Assembly: GCA_004558305.1 (NCBI GenBank) | Contig: SFDG01000023.1 | Span: forward strand, 1-52,235 | DNA length: 52,235 nucleotides | DNA from: Phocaeicola plebeius | GTDB taxonomy: Bacteria; Bacteroidota; Bacteroidia; Bacteroidales; Bacteroidaceae | Direction of reading: 5' to 3' | Part shown: positions 1-7,872 of the stretch, piece by piece | Layout: each line of letters opens with the position of its first letter | Position numbering within the stretch: the first letter of the stretch is position 1 | Notes under the pieces: generated by a model | Databases searched by the model: none | The model's input: the letters and a program-made list of their open reading frames with translations, nothing else | Told to the model about the DNA's origin: nothing | Translations under genes and position numbers: made by a program

Positions 1-459
1 ATCGCAATGATATTGAACGCCATCATCATAGATATAAAATATATCGACAGCCACATGCTTTTTTTCAAAGGTATCTTCACGAGCCAATTTCCCATTGTCC
101 AATCTAAACGAATGACACAAGACAAATCCGTGACTCTCCAGTAACTGCTGGATTCTGTCTGGGTCTGAAGATGCCCAAATAGCTGTATCTATGTCAAAAT
201 CATGTTTGATGAAACCATGCTCACGCACAGCACCCAGCATGGAACCGGCCGTCATGACATACTTAATCTTGTTTGAACACATGATTTTATCAAACTCATC
301 CAAGACAGATAACCCAGACTCCAGGAAAGCCTTGTTCCGATTCGACTTTATAGATTCTTTATATCTATAATACAACGGTTTAAGTATAGCTTTCACTCCA
401 GGAATGGACGCAGCTACATGAGCGATTTTAATCAGTTTAGGTGACAATACAGTTCTCAT
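1..459 (-). CDS. LicD-family phosphotransferase, 3' part beyond the window edge
   Basis: The first 153 codons are visible, starting at the ATG complementary to 457-459, and the frame stays open to base 1. About residues 65-95 carry a run reading AGSMLGAVREHGFIKHDFD followed by IDTA, the LicD/fukutin nucleotidyltransferase-fold signature (GSxLGxxR then HDxDID). LicD-type proteins transfer phosphocholine or other phospho-substituents onto surface glycans. The gene is the distal visible member of the minus-strand capsule operon, 81 bases downstream of the flippase, so decoration of the capsule repeat unit is a reasonable inference. The donor cannot be told from sequence. The coding DNA is visibly AT-richer than the export genes upstream, as is usual for the variable part of capsule loci. 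Confidence 0.75.
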   Translation of the reverse strand, partial: MRTVLSPKLIKIAHVAASIPGVKAILKPLYYRYKESIKSNRNKAFLESGLSVLDEFDKIMCSNKIKYVMTAGSMLGAVREHGFIKHDFDIDTAIWASSDPDRIQQLLESHGFVLCHSFRLDNGKLAREDTFEKKHVAVDIFYIYDDGVQYHCD

Positions 460-540
460 TGTTTCCTACTTTAATGATTATTTAGTGAGCAAAATATAGA
501 GTTTTTCCAATAGGATAACGCAAATTAATGCAACCAATAC

Positions 541-2085
541 TTATCTTCTACGATCTACAAAATAGGCTACTCTTTGCAATAAAAATCTGGCTCCACTGGT
601 CAACAGATAGAGCATTGCTGCATACATCAGTACAAAACCAGTTGAAAGAATTGCCGAATAGCCAATCAACTGATAAACGCCGGCAGACGGACGGATGGGG
701 ATGAAATCGGCCGCAACATGAAGGACGACAAACGATAGCCCGAATGCCACATAATACCAGAAAACACCTTTCCAATACATTTTCGTGGGCAAATGGAAAC
801 CCTCTCGATACAGATAAACAGGTTTCCAAATGACAACGATTGGAATGGTACTGGCAATTTTCCCGATTAGTATGCCAATCAGCCCCCATTTGTAAGCTGC
901 AACAACAGTAACCAGCAGGAAAAGCCCTCCTTCTACCCAAGCAGCCCACAGGTCTCCGTAGTTGCCGTAGCCAGCATTGAACATATCTACTGCCCCCCGG
1001 GTCAGCATGATAAAGGTACTCACCATCAGCAAAACCAAAATGGAGTGTTCCAAGATATATTGCGGACCCACCCACAACGTAATGAAAGGAACCATCAAGT
1101 GATAAACACAAAAGACCACCACTCCTCCAATAAAGAACCGGAAACAAACCAATTCCCAAAACACTTTAAGTATCTTTTGCCGGTCATTCTCGGCGATCAG
1201 ATTCCCTACACTGGCAAACATGCCGTCCATGGCCGTCGAGAAAAGCATAATCACCTTTGATGTCACCATCACATAATTACCATAATACGCCACCATCTTC
1301 AACGAGACAAACGCGAAAATCAGTATCTGGTCACTCTGGCTCAACAGGAAGTCCTTGAATTTATGGATAAATACCTGCTTCGTTTTCGTAATAATAGCAG
1401 GATAGTTCCGACGTTCCTGATTTCCCTTATCAGCAGTAGCTTCCAGCCATGGATAATGTTGTCTGATTTTCCAATTCAGAATTACAGCGTAGATAAGTCC
1501 GAAACTCAATTCAATGGCTACCCAGAGATACAGGTTGGTGGCATAGATGGCGACAGCCATCTGAATGAATATCTTCACAATATTCGCCGTCTGGAAATAG
1601 GCGGTCACCACATATTTTTTCTGGTCGGCAGTCAGCAGTATCTGGCGGAAATTGATAAAATAGCCAATTAGCGAAGACAACAAGAAGGCATAAAACGCAA
1701 AATATATCAGGCTGTTGTCAAAGATGGAATCCGTAAAGATGAAAGGGAAGAAAAGACTGACCAGAACAGCGATACCTAATACGATGGAGCCGATTTTGCG
1801 GTAATAATACCCAAACACCGACACTATCTCAGAAATGGCTTGCTTGTTTCCCTCCCGCAGTGGTTTGTAGAGCACGAAACTCACAGCTGATCCAATGCCT
1901 AATTCTGCCAGATTGAGAAGACCTAATATATTCTGCAAAGTACCGGTCAAGCCGATGAAATCTGCTCCTAATCTATCCAGAAAAATCTTTCGGGAAAAGA
2001 ACGTAACAGCGGTCATCAACAGATAGAACAGCAAGTTGACCTTGGTATTCATCCAGGATTTATGAATGCGAGATTCGTTTTTCAT
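541..2085 (-). CDS. Wzx-like polysaccharide flippase (oligosaccharide translocase)
   Basis: A 514-residue, strongly hydrophobic protein with about 12-14 predicted membrane segments and a positively charged N-terminus (MKNESRIHKSWMNTKVNLLF). This is the pattern and length of the polysaccharide biosynthesis/MOP-superfamily flippases that move undecaprenyl-linked repeat units across the inner membrane. The early segment FFSRKIFLDRLGADFIGLTG fits this family. It lies 27 bases downstream of the Wzc-like gene in the same operon. Family membership is fairly secure. The sugar specificity is unknown. The C-terminus ends in basic residues (VDRRR) on the cytoplasmic side. Confidence 0.85.
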   Translation of the reverse strand: MKNESRIHKSWMNTKVNLLFYLLMTAVTFFSRKIFLDRLGADFIGLTGTLQNILGLLNLAELGIGSAVSFVLYKPLREGNKQAISEIVSVFGYYYRKIGSIVLGIAVLVSLFFPFIFTDSIFDNSLIYFAFYAFLLSSLIGYFINFRQILLTADQKKYVVTAYFQTANIVKIFIQMAVAIYATNLYLWVAIELSFGLIYAVILNWKIRQHYPWLEATADKGNQERRNYPAIITKTKQVFIHKFKDFLLSQSDQILIFAFVSLKMVAYYGNYVMVTSKVIMLFSTAMDGMFASVGNLIAENDRQKILKVFWELVCFRFFIGGVVVFCVYHLMVPFITLWVGPQYILEHSILVLLMVSTFIMLTRGAVDMFNAGYGNYGDLWAAWVEGGLFLLVTVVAAYKWGLIGILIGKIASTIPIVVIWKPVYLYREGFHLPTKMYWKGVFWYYVAFGLSFVVLHVAADFIPIRPSAGVYQLIGYSAILSTGFVLMYAAMLYLLTSGARFLLQRVAYFVDRRR

Positions 2086-2112
2086 ATCCGATTATTGTTG
2101 CTACTACAGATA

Positions 2113-4314
2113 TTATTTCCGAAATTTCAAGAAATGCCGTTTTTCCCGCTTGGCAGTATTCTCTTCTGAGGGGCCATAACCATACCCGTAGCCATAGCCG
2201 TACTTGTAACCATACTTATAACCATAGCGAGGCAGGATTCGAGTTCCGTTCAAGATAAGGCTCAAATGTTTATATCGTCCGGACTGGACATTGTTCTCCA
2301 AGTCCGGTATGTTCTTGCGTTCGAACAGACCGGCACGGATGATATACAGCGTGCGGTCCACATAGCGTTCAATAATACTGGTGTCGGCCATGTTGCTGGC
2401 TGGCGGACAGTCGATAAAAATGAAATCGTAGCGGGGACGAACTTCCTGAATCAACCGTGGCAAGCGGTCACTTGACAACAGTTCCGTAGGATTGGGAGGA
2501 ATAATGCCGACAGGAAGGATATCCAGCGTAGGATAGGATAGCTGTTTGACCAACAGATGTTCCAAATTATCATCCAGTCCGCCCAAATAGCTGCTCAGAC
2601 CGATTTTGGGACATCCCCAGCTATGAGAAGCGGAGGCTCTCCGAAGGTCGCCGTCGATATACAGGACACTGCGTCCCTTGATGGCCAATGCGACAGCCAG
2701 ATTCATGGACACGAACGTTTTACCGGCACCTGCCGAATGGGAAGTGAACAGATAAACGTTCTCTTGATGGGCACTTCCTTCCGTCATGAATTCCAAATGA
2801 CTGCGGATGACTCGGAACGATTCGTTCAGGATATCCTGACTGCCATGTTCCACCACCACCTTACGGCGCTCTAAACGAGTATCCTTGCTGATTCGGAACA
2901 GCTTCAGCAGACGTTGGGAAACGGTCCGCTTTTCCGTATCGTAGAACGGAACCTCGCCAATGACCGGTAAGACGGTCCTGTGCTCCAAATCGTTCAAGTC
3001 GCGGATAGTACTGTTCAGGTTTTCCTTGATGAAGAGAATGCCTACGGGCAAGAACAGACCGGCCACAAGTGCCATCATGATTGTCGTACGGGGCACCGGA
3101 GATGTCGGCGTATTGCTCCCGTTGGGAATATCGATGAGCTGGATATTGTTAGAGGCATAGGTCATGTTGATTTCGTTCTCCTCCCGTTTCTGCAGCAAAT
3201 AAAGATACAGGCTTTCCTTCACCTTCTTCTGCCGCTCAATGGCCTCCAGGTACTGGGCCTGACCCGGATTGGCGACAATCTGTTCGGAAGCACGACCGCT
3301 GTAGCCTTCCTGCGACTGAAGCTGAATATCGATGGTTTCGATGTGGTAGGTCAGATTGTTGATGATATTGGACCGCATGTCCGCCAGCACCCGTTCCTGG
3401 TTGTAAATAATGGGGTTCTGCTCGGAGGTATAGGACAGATGGGCGTTCAGCGACTGGAGCTTTTCATTATAGTCGGCAATCTGCGACTCTATCGCCGTAT
3501 TGCCGATTCCCACATTCGACGGCAACAGGCGATGCTTGTTGGCATCGTCGGTCAGGAGTTCACAGATATACTGGGAGGTCGCTTTCTGATTGTTCAGCCT
3601 CAGAATTTCATGGCTGGACAGGTTCTGCTGCTGCAGATACATGGCACCCACATCCCGCAGGTCGGTAATGGAGTGCGAACTTTTATAGGCGGAAATGCTG
3701 TCGTCCACTGCGTGCAGTTCCTTTTCCAACAAGTGCAGCCGTTCGTCAATGAAATGGGAAGTACTGATCACCACCTGGTTCTTGTCCTCTATCCATTTCT
3801 CATTGTAAACCTGCACCAGCGTATACAGAATCTGCTCTGCCTGCTTGGGAGAGGAATCGGTGATTTTCAGGTTGATAATCGTGGACTTGTCATCCTGTAT
3901 CGTCGCCTTGATGCATTTCTTGATATCACTCGCTTTCCGCAATACATCGCGCCCTTCTGCAAGGCCCAACCGGCGTACCACTTCCATCAAGACATCCAAC
4001 GATACCAGATGGCGCTGCACGTTGTTTACGCTGAGGTTCTGCTGAACGATGCCCAGTTCATTGAAGTTACTGCCGCTCGTATTGCCACCGGCATTCTTGC
4101 CCAGGCTCTCCTGCTTCACCATAATGGCTGCCTCGCGGGTATAGATCTTGGGAGTGATAGAGAGCTTATAGAGCGCCAGCGAAACGAACACGCTGACGGA
4201 CAGGACAAACCACCGCTTGTTGTGCCAGCAGATATGAAACAAGTCGACCAAAGAGATAAAATCTTCGGTCTGCTTGCGGACCGGTGCATTGGCAGAAAGG
4301 GACATGTCGGTCAT
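2113..4314 (-). CDS. Wzz/Wzc-type polysaccharide co-polymerase with BY-kinase domain
   Basis: The 733-residue protein has an N-terminal Wzz domain (membrane segment near residues 35-50, long coiled-coil periplasmic part about 160-400, second membrane segment near 410-430, then KENLNSTIRDLNDLE) and a cytoplasmic bacterial tyrosine kinase domain. Visible motifs are Walker A SAGAGKT (Lys about 532), Walker A' VLYIDGDLRR and Walker B DFIFIDCPP. The C-terminal tail carries nine tyrosines in a Tyr-Gly repeat, the usual autophosphorylation cluster. Such proteins control chain length and export together with an outer-membrane Wza partner, which is encoded directly upstream (12-base gap). A complete single-chain Wzc rather than a split Wzd/Wze pair. 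Confidence 0.93.
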   Translation of the reverse strand: MTDMSLSANAPVRKQTEDFISLVDLFHICWHNKRWFVLSVSVFVSLALYKLSITPKIYTREAAIMVKQESLGKNAGGNTSGSNFNELGIVQQNLSVNNVQRHLVSLDVLMEVVRRLGLAEGRDVLRKASDIKKCIKATIQDDKSTIINLKITDSSPKQAEQILYTLVQVYNEKWIEDKNQVVISTSHFIDERLHLLEKELHAVDDSISAYKSSHSITDLRDVGAMYLQQQNLSSHEILRLNNQKATSQYICELLTDDANKHRLLPSNVGIGNTAIESQIADYNEKLQSLNAHLSYTSEQNPIIYNQERVLADMRSNIINNLTYHIETIDIQLQSQEGYSGRASEQIVANPGQAQYLEAIERQKKVKESLYLYLLQKREENEINMTYASNNIQLIDIPNGSNTPTSPVPRTTIMMALVAGLFLPVGILFIKENLNSTIRDLNDLEHRTVLPVIGEVPFYDTEKRTVSQRLLKLFRISKDTRLERRKVVVEHGSQDILNESFRVIRSHLEFMTEGSAHQENVYLFTSHSAGAGKTFVSMNLAVALAIKGRSVLYIDGDLRRASASHSWGCPKIGLSSYLGGLDDNLEHLLVKQLSYPTLDILPVGIIPPNPTELLSSDRLPRLIQEVRPRYDFIFIDCPPASNMADTSIIERYVDRTLYIIRAGLFERKNIPDLENNVQSGRYKHLSLILNGTRILPRYGYKYGYKYGYGYGYGYGPSEENTAKREKRHFLKFRK
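2173..2226 (-). repeat. Tyr-Gly coding repeat in the kinase tail
   Basis: Residues about 697-714 of the Wzc-like protein read YGYKYGYKYGYGYGYGYG, nine tyrosines at every second position. At DNA level it is made of related 6- and 12-base units (TATGGT/TATAAG and variants), so gain or loss of units would stay in frame and change the number of phosphorylatable tyrosines. Codons differ between units, which suggests it is not freshly expanded. Confidence 0.8.
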
Positions 4315-4326
4315 ACAGCAAAGGAA

Positions 4327-5151
4327 TTATCGGACAATCAATGCGGTGATGGTGGTGAGCAACGAAATCACCGAAATCCAGAAGCCAGGGGTACTGAGCG
4401 TGTTCCCGCTGGCACTTGAATCGCGCATCCGCTTCTTGGTAGGTGATACATAGACGACATCGTTCTGCTGCAGGTAATAGGCCGGCGACTCCAACAAGTC
4501 CTGCCGACTGCAAAGGTCGACAAAATAGACCTGCTCTTCTCCGTCTACCTGACGGCAGACCATCACATTCTCGCGCAAGCCGTTGACGGTAAGGTCACCA
4601 GCTGTGGCAATGGCATCCAACAGCGTGAACCGGTCGTGCAGGATATCGATGCGTCCGGGACGGTTCACTTCTCCCAGCACATTGACAGTGAGATTGACAA
4701 ACTCGACGGTCACCACCGGGTCGCGGACCAAATCGCGCTCCACTAAGCGGCGGGCAATGTAGGCAGCCACCTCAGTACGGGTCTTGCCGATGACAGACAG
4801 TTTTCCAAGAACCGGGAAACGGATATCACCTTGTTCATCCACTGTATAGGCCATCAATTGTCCAGAACCAGAATTTTTTCCAGCCTGTGTCATCGGACCG
4901 GAAACTGCGCCCACTACGCGCAAAGGACTAGAAAGTGACAGCGTAAACTGCTCCGACAACATGGGGTCACTGCTGTTGACCACAATATTGAGTTTGTCGC
5001 CGGGTTGGACACGAATCAGCTGCACATCCTGTGCGGCCATGTTCCGTATCTCCGCCGCATCCTGAAAGTACGTGAAATTCAGTGGAAGCGTGCAGGAACT
5101 CAGCACGGCCAGCATCACGCACACACAATATCGCCACAAACGGATATCCAT
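4327..5151 (-). CDS. Wza-like polysaccharide export lipoprotein
   Basis: A 274-residue protein with a signal sequence ending in a lipobox (VLSSC, Cys about residue 20), then a polysaccharide export (Poly_export) domain (IRVQPGDKLNIVVNSSDPML; YTVDEQGDIRFPVLGKLSVIGKT) and an SLBB-like segment (VNVLGEVNRPGRI..LLDAIATAGDL). A C-terminal hydrophobic helix (WISVISLLTTITALIV) crosses or anchors in the outer membrane as in Wza. It forms the outer-membrane exit for the capsule together with the Wzc-like protein downstream. It lies 11 bases after the upxY-like gene. The length fits Bacteroides capsule export proteins. Confidence 0.92.
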   Translation of the reverse strand: MDIRLWRYCVCVMLAVLSSCTLPLNFTYFQDAAEIRNMAAQDVQLIRVQPGDKLNIVVNSSDPMLSEQFTLSLSSPLRVVGAVSGPMTQAGKNSGSGQLMAYTVDEQGDIRFPVLGKLSVIGKTRTEVAAYIARRLVERDLVRDPVVTVEFVNLTVNVLGEVNRPGRIDILHDRFTLLDAIATAGDLTVNGLRENVMVCRQVDGEEQVYFVDLCSRQDLLESPAYYLQQNDVVYVSPTKKRMRDSSASGNTLSTPGFWISVISLLTTITALIVR

Positions 5152-5162
5152 GAGATTATGTT

Positions 5163-5708
5163 CTATTCGTTGACAATTTCCAATAAGGAGCGATGGATGC
5201 CCGACAGGGCAATGGCCATCTGTCCGACCGCCACCACCAGCTTCCGGTCGCGGCGTATGCGCACCACGCGTCCTTCCATTCCTTCAAACAGTCCGGCCCG
5301 TACGCGCACCTTGGGGCGGTCGCAGAACCGGGCATAGGGAGCACACAATATCTTGACATCGGCCGGATGTACTTTCAGAATGCGGATGAAACGCTCCATT
5401 TCCTCATCGCTCACTTCGGCAGGCCGTCCGGTCATGGTGTCCAGGAATGGAGCACCCAGTCCGTCTACCGCGTCTATCACTTCCTGCAAGTTGCGGTCCG
5501 TCTGCAGGAATACAAGATTGCGAATGGCCACTTCTTCTACCTCCACCATTTCCGTACCCTCCTCGTTCAGACGCTCCACATACCCCTTCGGGATACAATA
5601 ATTCACCTTCTCAGCACGAAGGTTGTCTTCCAACCGTTCGGCATTCACTTTTCTCTTGTAGACAATATACCACATACATTCTTCATTTTCGGGAACAAGA
5701 CCATACAT
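5163..5708 (-). CDS. UpxY-type (NusG-like) capsule transcription antiterminator
   Basis: The protein has a NusG N-terminal domain beginning MWYIVYKRKVNAERLEDNL and a KOW domain near the C-terminus (VRVRAGLFEGMEGRVVRIRR). In Bacteroides such UpxY proteins head capsule operons and let RNA polymerase read through the operon's own leader. It is the first gene of the minus-strand capsule operon. The start is uncertain: the ATG at 5708 has a GGAGG-like ribosome site 5-6 bases upstream and is used here. An ATG at 5675 begins right at the conserved WY of the NusG fold, and a longer frame starts at 5765. No upxZ-like gene lies between it and the export genes, unlike the classical upxY-upxZ arrangement. 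Confidence 0.88.
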   Translation of the reverse strand: MYGLVPENEECMWYIVYKRKVNAERLEDNLRAEKVNYCIPKGYVERLNEEGTEMVEVEEVAIRNLVFLQTDRNLQEVIDAVDGLGAPFLDTMTGRPAEVSDEEMERFIRILKVHPADVKILCAPYARFCDRPKVRVRAGLFEGMEGRVVRIRRDRKLVVAVGQMAIALSGIHRSLLEIVNE

Positions 5709-5784
5709 TCCATCCTCCCCACAGCTCTTACAGCCACAGGCCCTGCCCTGAAAACGGGCACACATGAAGCAAGATTATGCTTAC

Positions 5785-5799
5785 CAGCGACAATCGCTG
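5785..5799 (-). other. Hairpin in the capsule operon leader
   Basis: A perfect dyad, CAGCGA, 3-base loop, TCGCTG, sits about 110 bases downstream of the predicted transcription start and 77 bases upstream of the upxY start. No U tract follows, so it is not an ordinary terminator. It may be part of the leader structure acted on by the antiterminator. Confidence 0.4.
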
Positions 5800-5909
5800 C
5801 TCCATTGAATATTTCCTGAAACTTCCATTTTCCTTTCCATAAATATTCATTCATTAACTTTCGGGAACGCGCACAACGCCACCCGTCCGGTTAGACTCCT
5901 TTTATCGAA

Positions 5910-5940
5910 CAAAGATAAAATTAATTCTCGACATACGCAA
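5910..5940 (-). promoter_or_regulatory. Predicted capsule operon promoter
   Basis: On the minus strand the -7 box TATCTTTG (5917 to 5910) matches TAnnTTTG exactly, and a TTGC at 5940-5937 lies 19 bases upstream in the -33 position. Predicted initiation is near 5903, giving a leader of roughly 195 bases before upxY. I found no inverted repeats flanking it, so there is no sign that this promoter is invertible. A run of 14 A at 5951-5964 lies just upstream. Confidence 0.65.
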
Positions 5941-5950
5941 GGGGTAGAAG

Positions 5951-5964
5951 AAAAAAAAAAAAAA
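5951..5964. repeat. Run of 14 A upstream of the capsule promoter
   Basis: An uninterrupted homopolymer just upstream of the -33 region. It could act as an UP-like or bent element or vary in length. It is not in a coding region. Confidence 0.6.
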
Positions 5965-6080
5965 TGAAATGAGTCCAAAGTAGCAACAAACAAAGGTGGA
6001 TAGGAATTCGTAATAGCGAATCAATCAGCATTATACTGCCTTAATAAAGGGTTTTACAGAATTACAGAAGAAACTAATTT

Positions 6081-6467
6081 TCACGATATCATCCATCTTG
6101 AAACCGCTCTTCCTGCAAAGAGGGAAAACAGACCGACAAAAAGGCTGCTTCCGGTGTAGAAAAAGCTGCTTCCCAACATGCCGTTTTGTAGGAATTGAGA
6201 ATTCTCTTGGACGAAGGTGGAAAACGTAGTAAACCCGCCACACAGACCGACCGTCAGGAACAGTTTCATGGAAGGCCCCAACCAACCAGCCTGTTCGGAC
6301 AAGCCGCTGCATAGGCCGATGACAAAGCACCCGATGACATTGACCAGGAAGGTCCCCAACGGGAACAAGAGCAACGGGAAGGCATTCAGTACCCACCTGG
6401 ACACCCAATAGCGAAGCATTCCGCCCACGCAGCTTCCCAGCCCAACAAACAGAAGATTTTTCAGCAT
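6081..6467 (-). CDS. crcB: CrcB/Fluc fluoride ion channel
   Basis: A 128-residue protein with four hydrophobic segments and the Fluc signatures GGMLRYWVSRW (residues 15-25), GTFLVNVIGCFVIGL (about 38-52) and GLCGGFTTFSTF (about 74-85). Fluc channels work as dual-topology dimers that release fluoride from the cytoplasm. It is a complete single-copy type gene. It lies downstream of the oxaloacetate decarboxylase operon on the same strand but is separated from it by about 170 bases holding a palindromic repeat, so it is probably transcribed separately. No fluoride riboswitch core was recognised upstream. Confidence 0.93.
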   Translation of the reverse strand: MLKNLLFVGLGSCVGGMLRYWVSRWVLNAFPLLLFPLGTFLVNVIGCFVIGLCSGLSEQAGWLGPSMKLFLTVGLCGGFTTFSTFVQENSQFLQNGMLGSSFFYTGSSLFVGLFSLFAGRAVSRWMIS

Positions 6468-6510
6468 AAGTAAGTCGTATCGTATTCAACAATTGTCTGA
6501 TTTTTTGTTT

Positions 6511-6585
6511 GCCATTCTGAACGAAGTGAAGAATCTGCAAGGCATTAGTGAATGTATTCAGATTCTTCGCTGCGCTCAGAATGAC
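6511..6585. repeat. REP-like inverted repeat between oadB and crcB
   Basis: The left arm 6511-6537 and right arm 6559-6585 are reverse complements at about 23 of 27 positions, separated by 21 bases. The core reads CATTCTGAnCGnAGnGAAGA with ATCTG after it. This motif (GTCATTCTGAGCGAAGCGAAG-type) is a widespread dispersed palindromic repeat of intergenic regions. It may act as a terminator or RNA-stabilising stem after oadB. Confidence 0.75.
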
Positions 6586-6636
6586 AAGCAGCCTGAATGA
6601 CAACTTGATCAAGCGTCACTGCACGGAGAATATTGC

Positions 6637-7872
6637 TTATCCCAAGAATGAAATCAGTACACCGGCAGCGACTGCCGAGCCGATAACACCCGAAATGTTG
6701 CTGGCCATGCAATACTGCAGGACATGGTTCTTCGGGTCATACTTCAAGGCTATCTCATTCGCCACACGGCTGGCCATGGGCACCGCACTCAAGCCTGTAG
6801 CACCAATCAACGGATTAATCTTCTTCTTCGTAAAGAGGTTGAATATCTTCACGAAGAAGATACCGCCGGTGATGGACAAGGCAAAGGCAAGGAATCCGCC
6901 TACCACAATTCCGATGGTAGTCCAGTTCAGGAAGGCATCGATGGTCATGGTCGCACCGACCGAAATACCCAGGAAGATGGTGGCAGCATTCATGATGCTG
7001 TTGGAAGCGGCATCAAACAAACGCGAAGTATTGCTGCCGATTTCCTTCACCAAGTTACCGAACATCAGCATACCCACCAAGGGCACTGCAGAAGGCACAA
7101 ACAGAGCTACCACCGTGGTGGTGGCAATCGGGAAGATGATCTTCAGGACGCGCAGGTTCTTGATTTCCACGTTCGACGGATATTTCTTTTCCTGTTCCTT
7201 CATGTTGATGGACAGTTCCTTCTTGGTACACCACAGACGGGCTACCAACGGAATGATGACCGGCACCAATGCCATGTAGGAGTAAGCCGCAATGGCAATG
7301 GGACCCAGCAGATGAGGAGCCAGCTTGATGGTAGTAAAGATGGCAGTCGGACCGTCGGCACCACCGATGATGCCCAAGGAGGCAGCCTCATTGGGAGTGA
7401 ATCCCATCAGGATAGCCACTAACAGTACGGTGAAAATACCCAACTGGGCAGCCGCACCGAAGATGGACAGACGAAGGTTTCGCAGCATCGGACCGAAGTC
7501 GGTCAGCGCCCCTACTCCCATGAAGATAACAGGAGGCAGGAAACCTGTCTTGATGAGCATGTAGTAGATGAAGTTCATCAGGCCCAGGTCGTGTGCAATC
7601 TCGTGCAACGGCATTTCCCAGATATTCTTCGCCACACCGTTTACCATCACCATGCCATTCTCGTCTGCCTGCACCACGCCCATATCGCCACCGGGGAAGT
7701 TGGCCAGCAACACCCCAAAAGCAATAGGCACCAACAGCAGCGGTTCATACTGCTTCTTGATACCCAAGTAGAGCAGGACAAACGCAATGACATACATGAT
7801 GATGAACCGCGGATCGGCAGCAATGTTGCTGAACGCGGTCATTTCATATAGTTTTTCTAAAATCTCTTCCAT
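6637..7872 (-). CDS. oadB: Oxaloacetate decarboxylase beta subunit (Na+-translocating decarboxylase)
   Basis: A 411-residue integral membrane protein with many hydrophobic segments and OadB-family motifs FPGGDMGVV, GGADGPTAIFTTIKLAPHLLGPIA and AYSYMALVPVIIP. It takes the carboxyl group from carboxy-biotin on the alpha subunit, releases CO2 and couples this to sodium export. Its ATG shares one base with the oadA stop (TAATG), so the two are translationally coupled. It is the last gene of oadG-oadA-oadB. The paralogous substrate possibility (methylmalonyl-CoA decarboxylase) is disfavoured by the alpha subunit encoded next to it. Confidence 0.94.
   Translation of the reverse strand: MEEILEKLYEMTAFSNIAADPRFIIMYVIAFVLLYLGIKKQYEPLLLVPIAFGVLLANFPGGDMGVVQADENGMVMVNGVAKNIWEMPLHEIAHDLGLMNFIYYMLIKTGFLPPVIFMGVGALTDFGPMLRNLRLSIFGAAAQLGIFTVLLVAILMGFTPNEAASLGIIGGADGPTAIFTTIKLAPHLLGPIAIAAYSYMALVPVIIPLVARLWCTKKELSINMKEQEKKYPSNVEIKNLRVLKIIFPIATTTVVALFVPSAVPLVGMLMFGNLVKEIGSNTSRLFDAASNSIMNAATIFLGISVGATMTIDAFLNWTTIGIVVGGFLAFALSITGGIFFVKIFNLFTKKKINPLIGATGLSAVPMASRVANEIALKYDPKNHVLQYCMASNISGVIGSAVAAGVLISFLG

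Noticed and set aside
2980..4419. Long open frame (479 codons) opposite the Wzc-like gene
   Set aside because: It is antisense to a gene with clear Wzz and BY-kinase motifs, and its translation has no recognisable domain.
5894..5976. Inverted repeats making the capsule promoter phase-variable
   Set aside because: GACTCC and GAGTCC on the two sides of the promoter are not reverse complements of each other, and no longer match was found.
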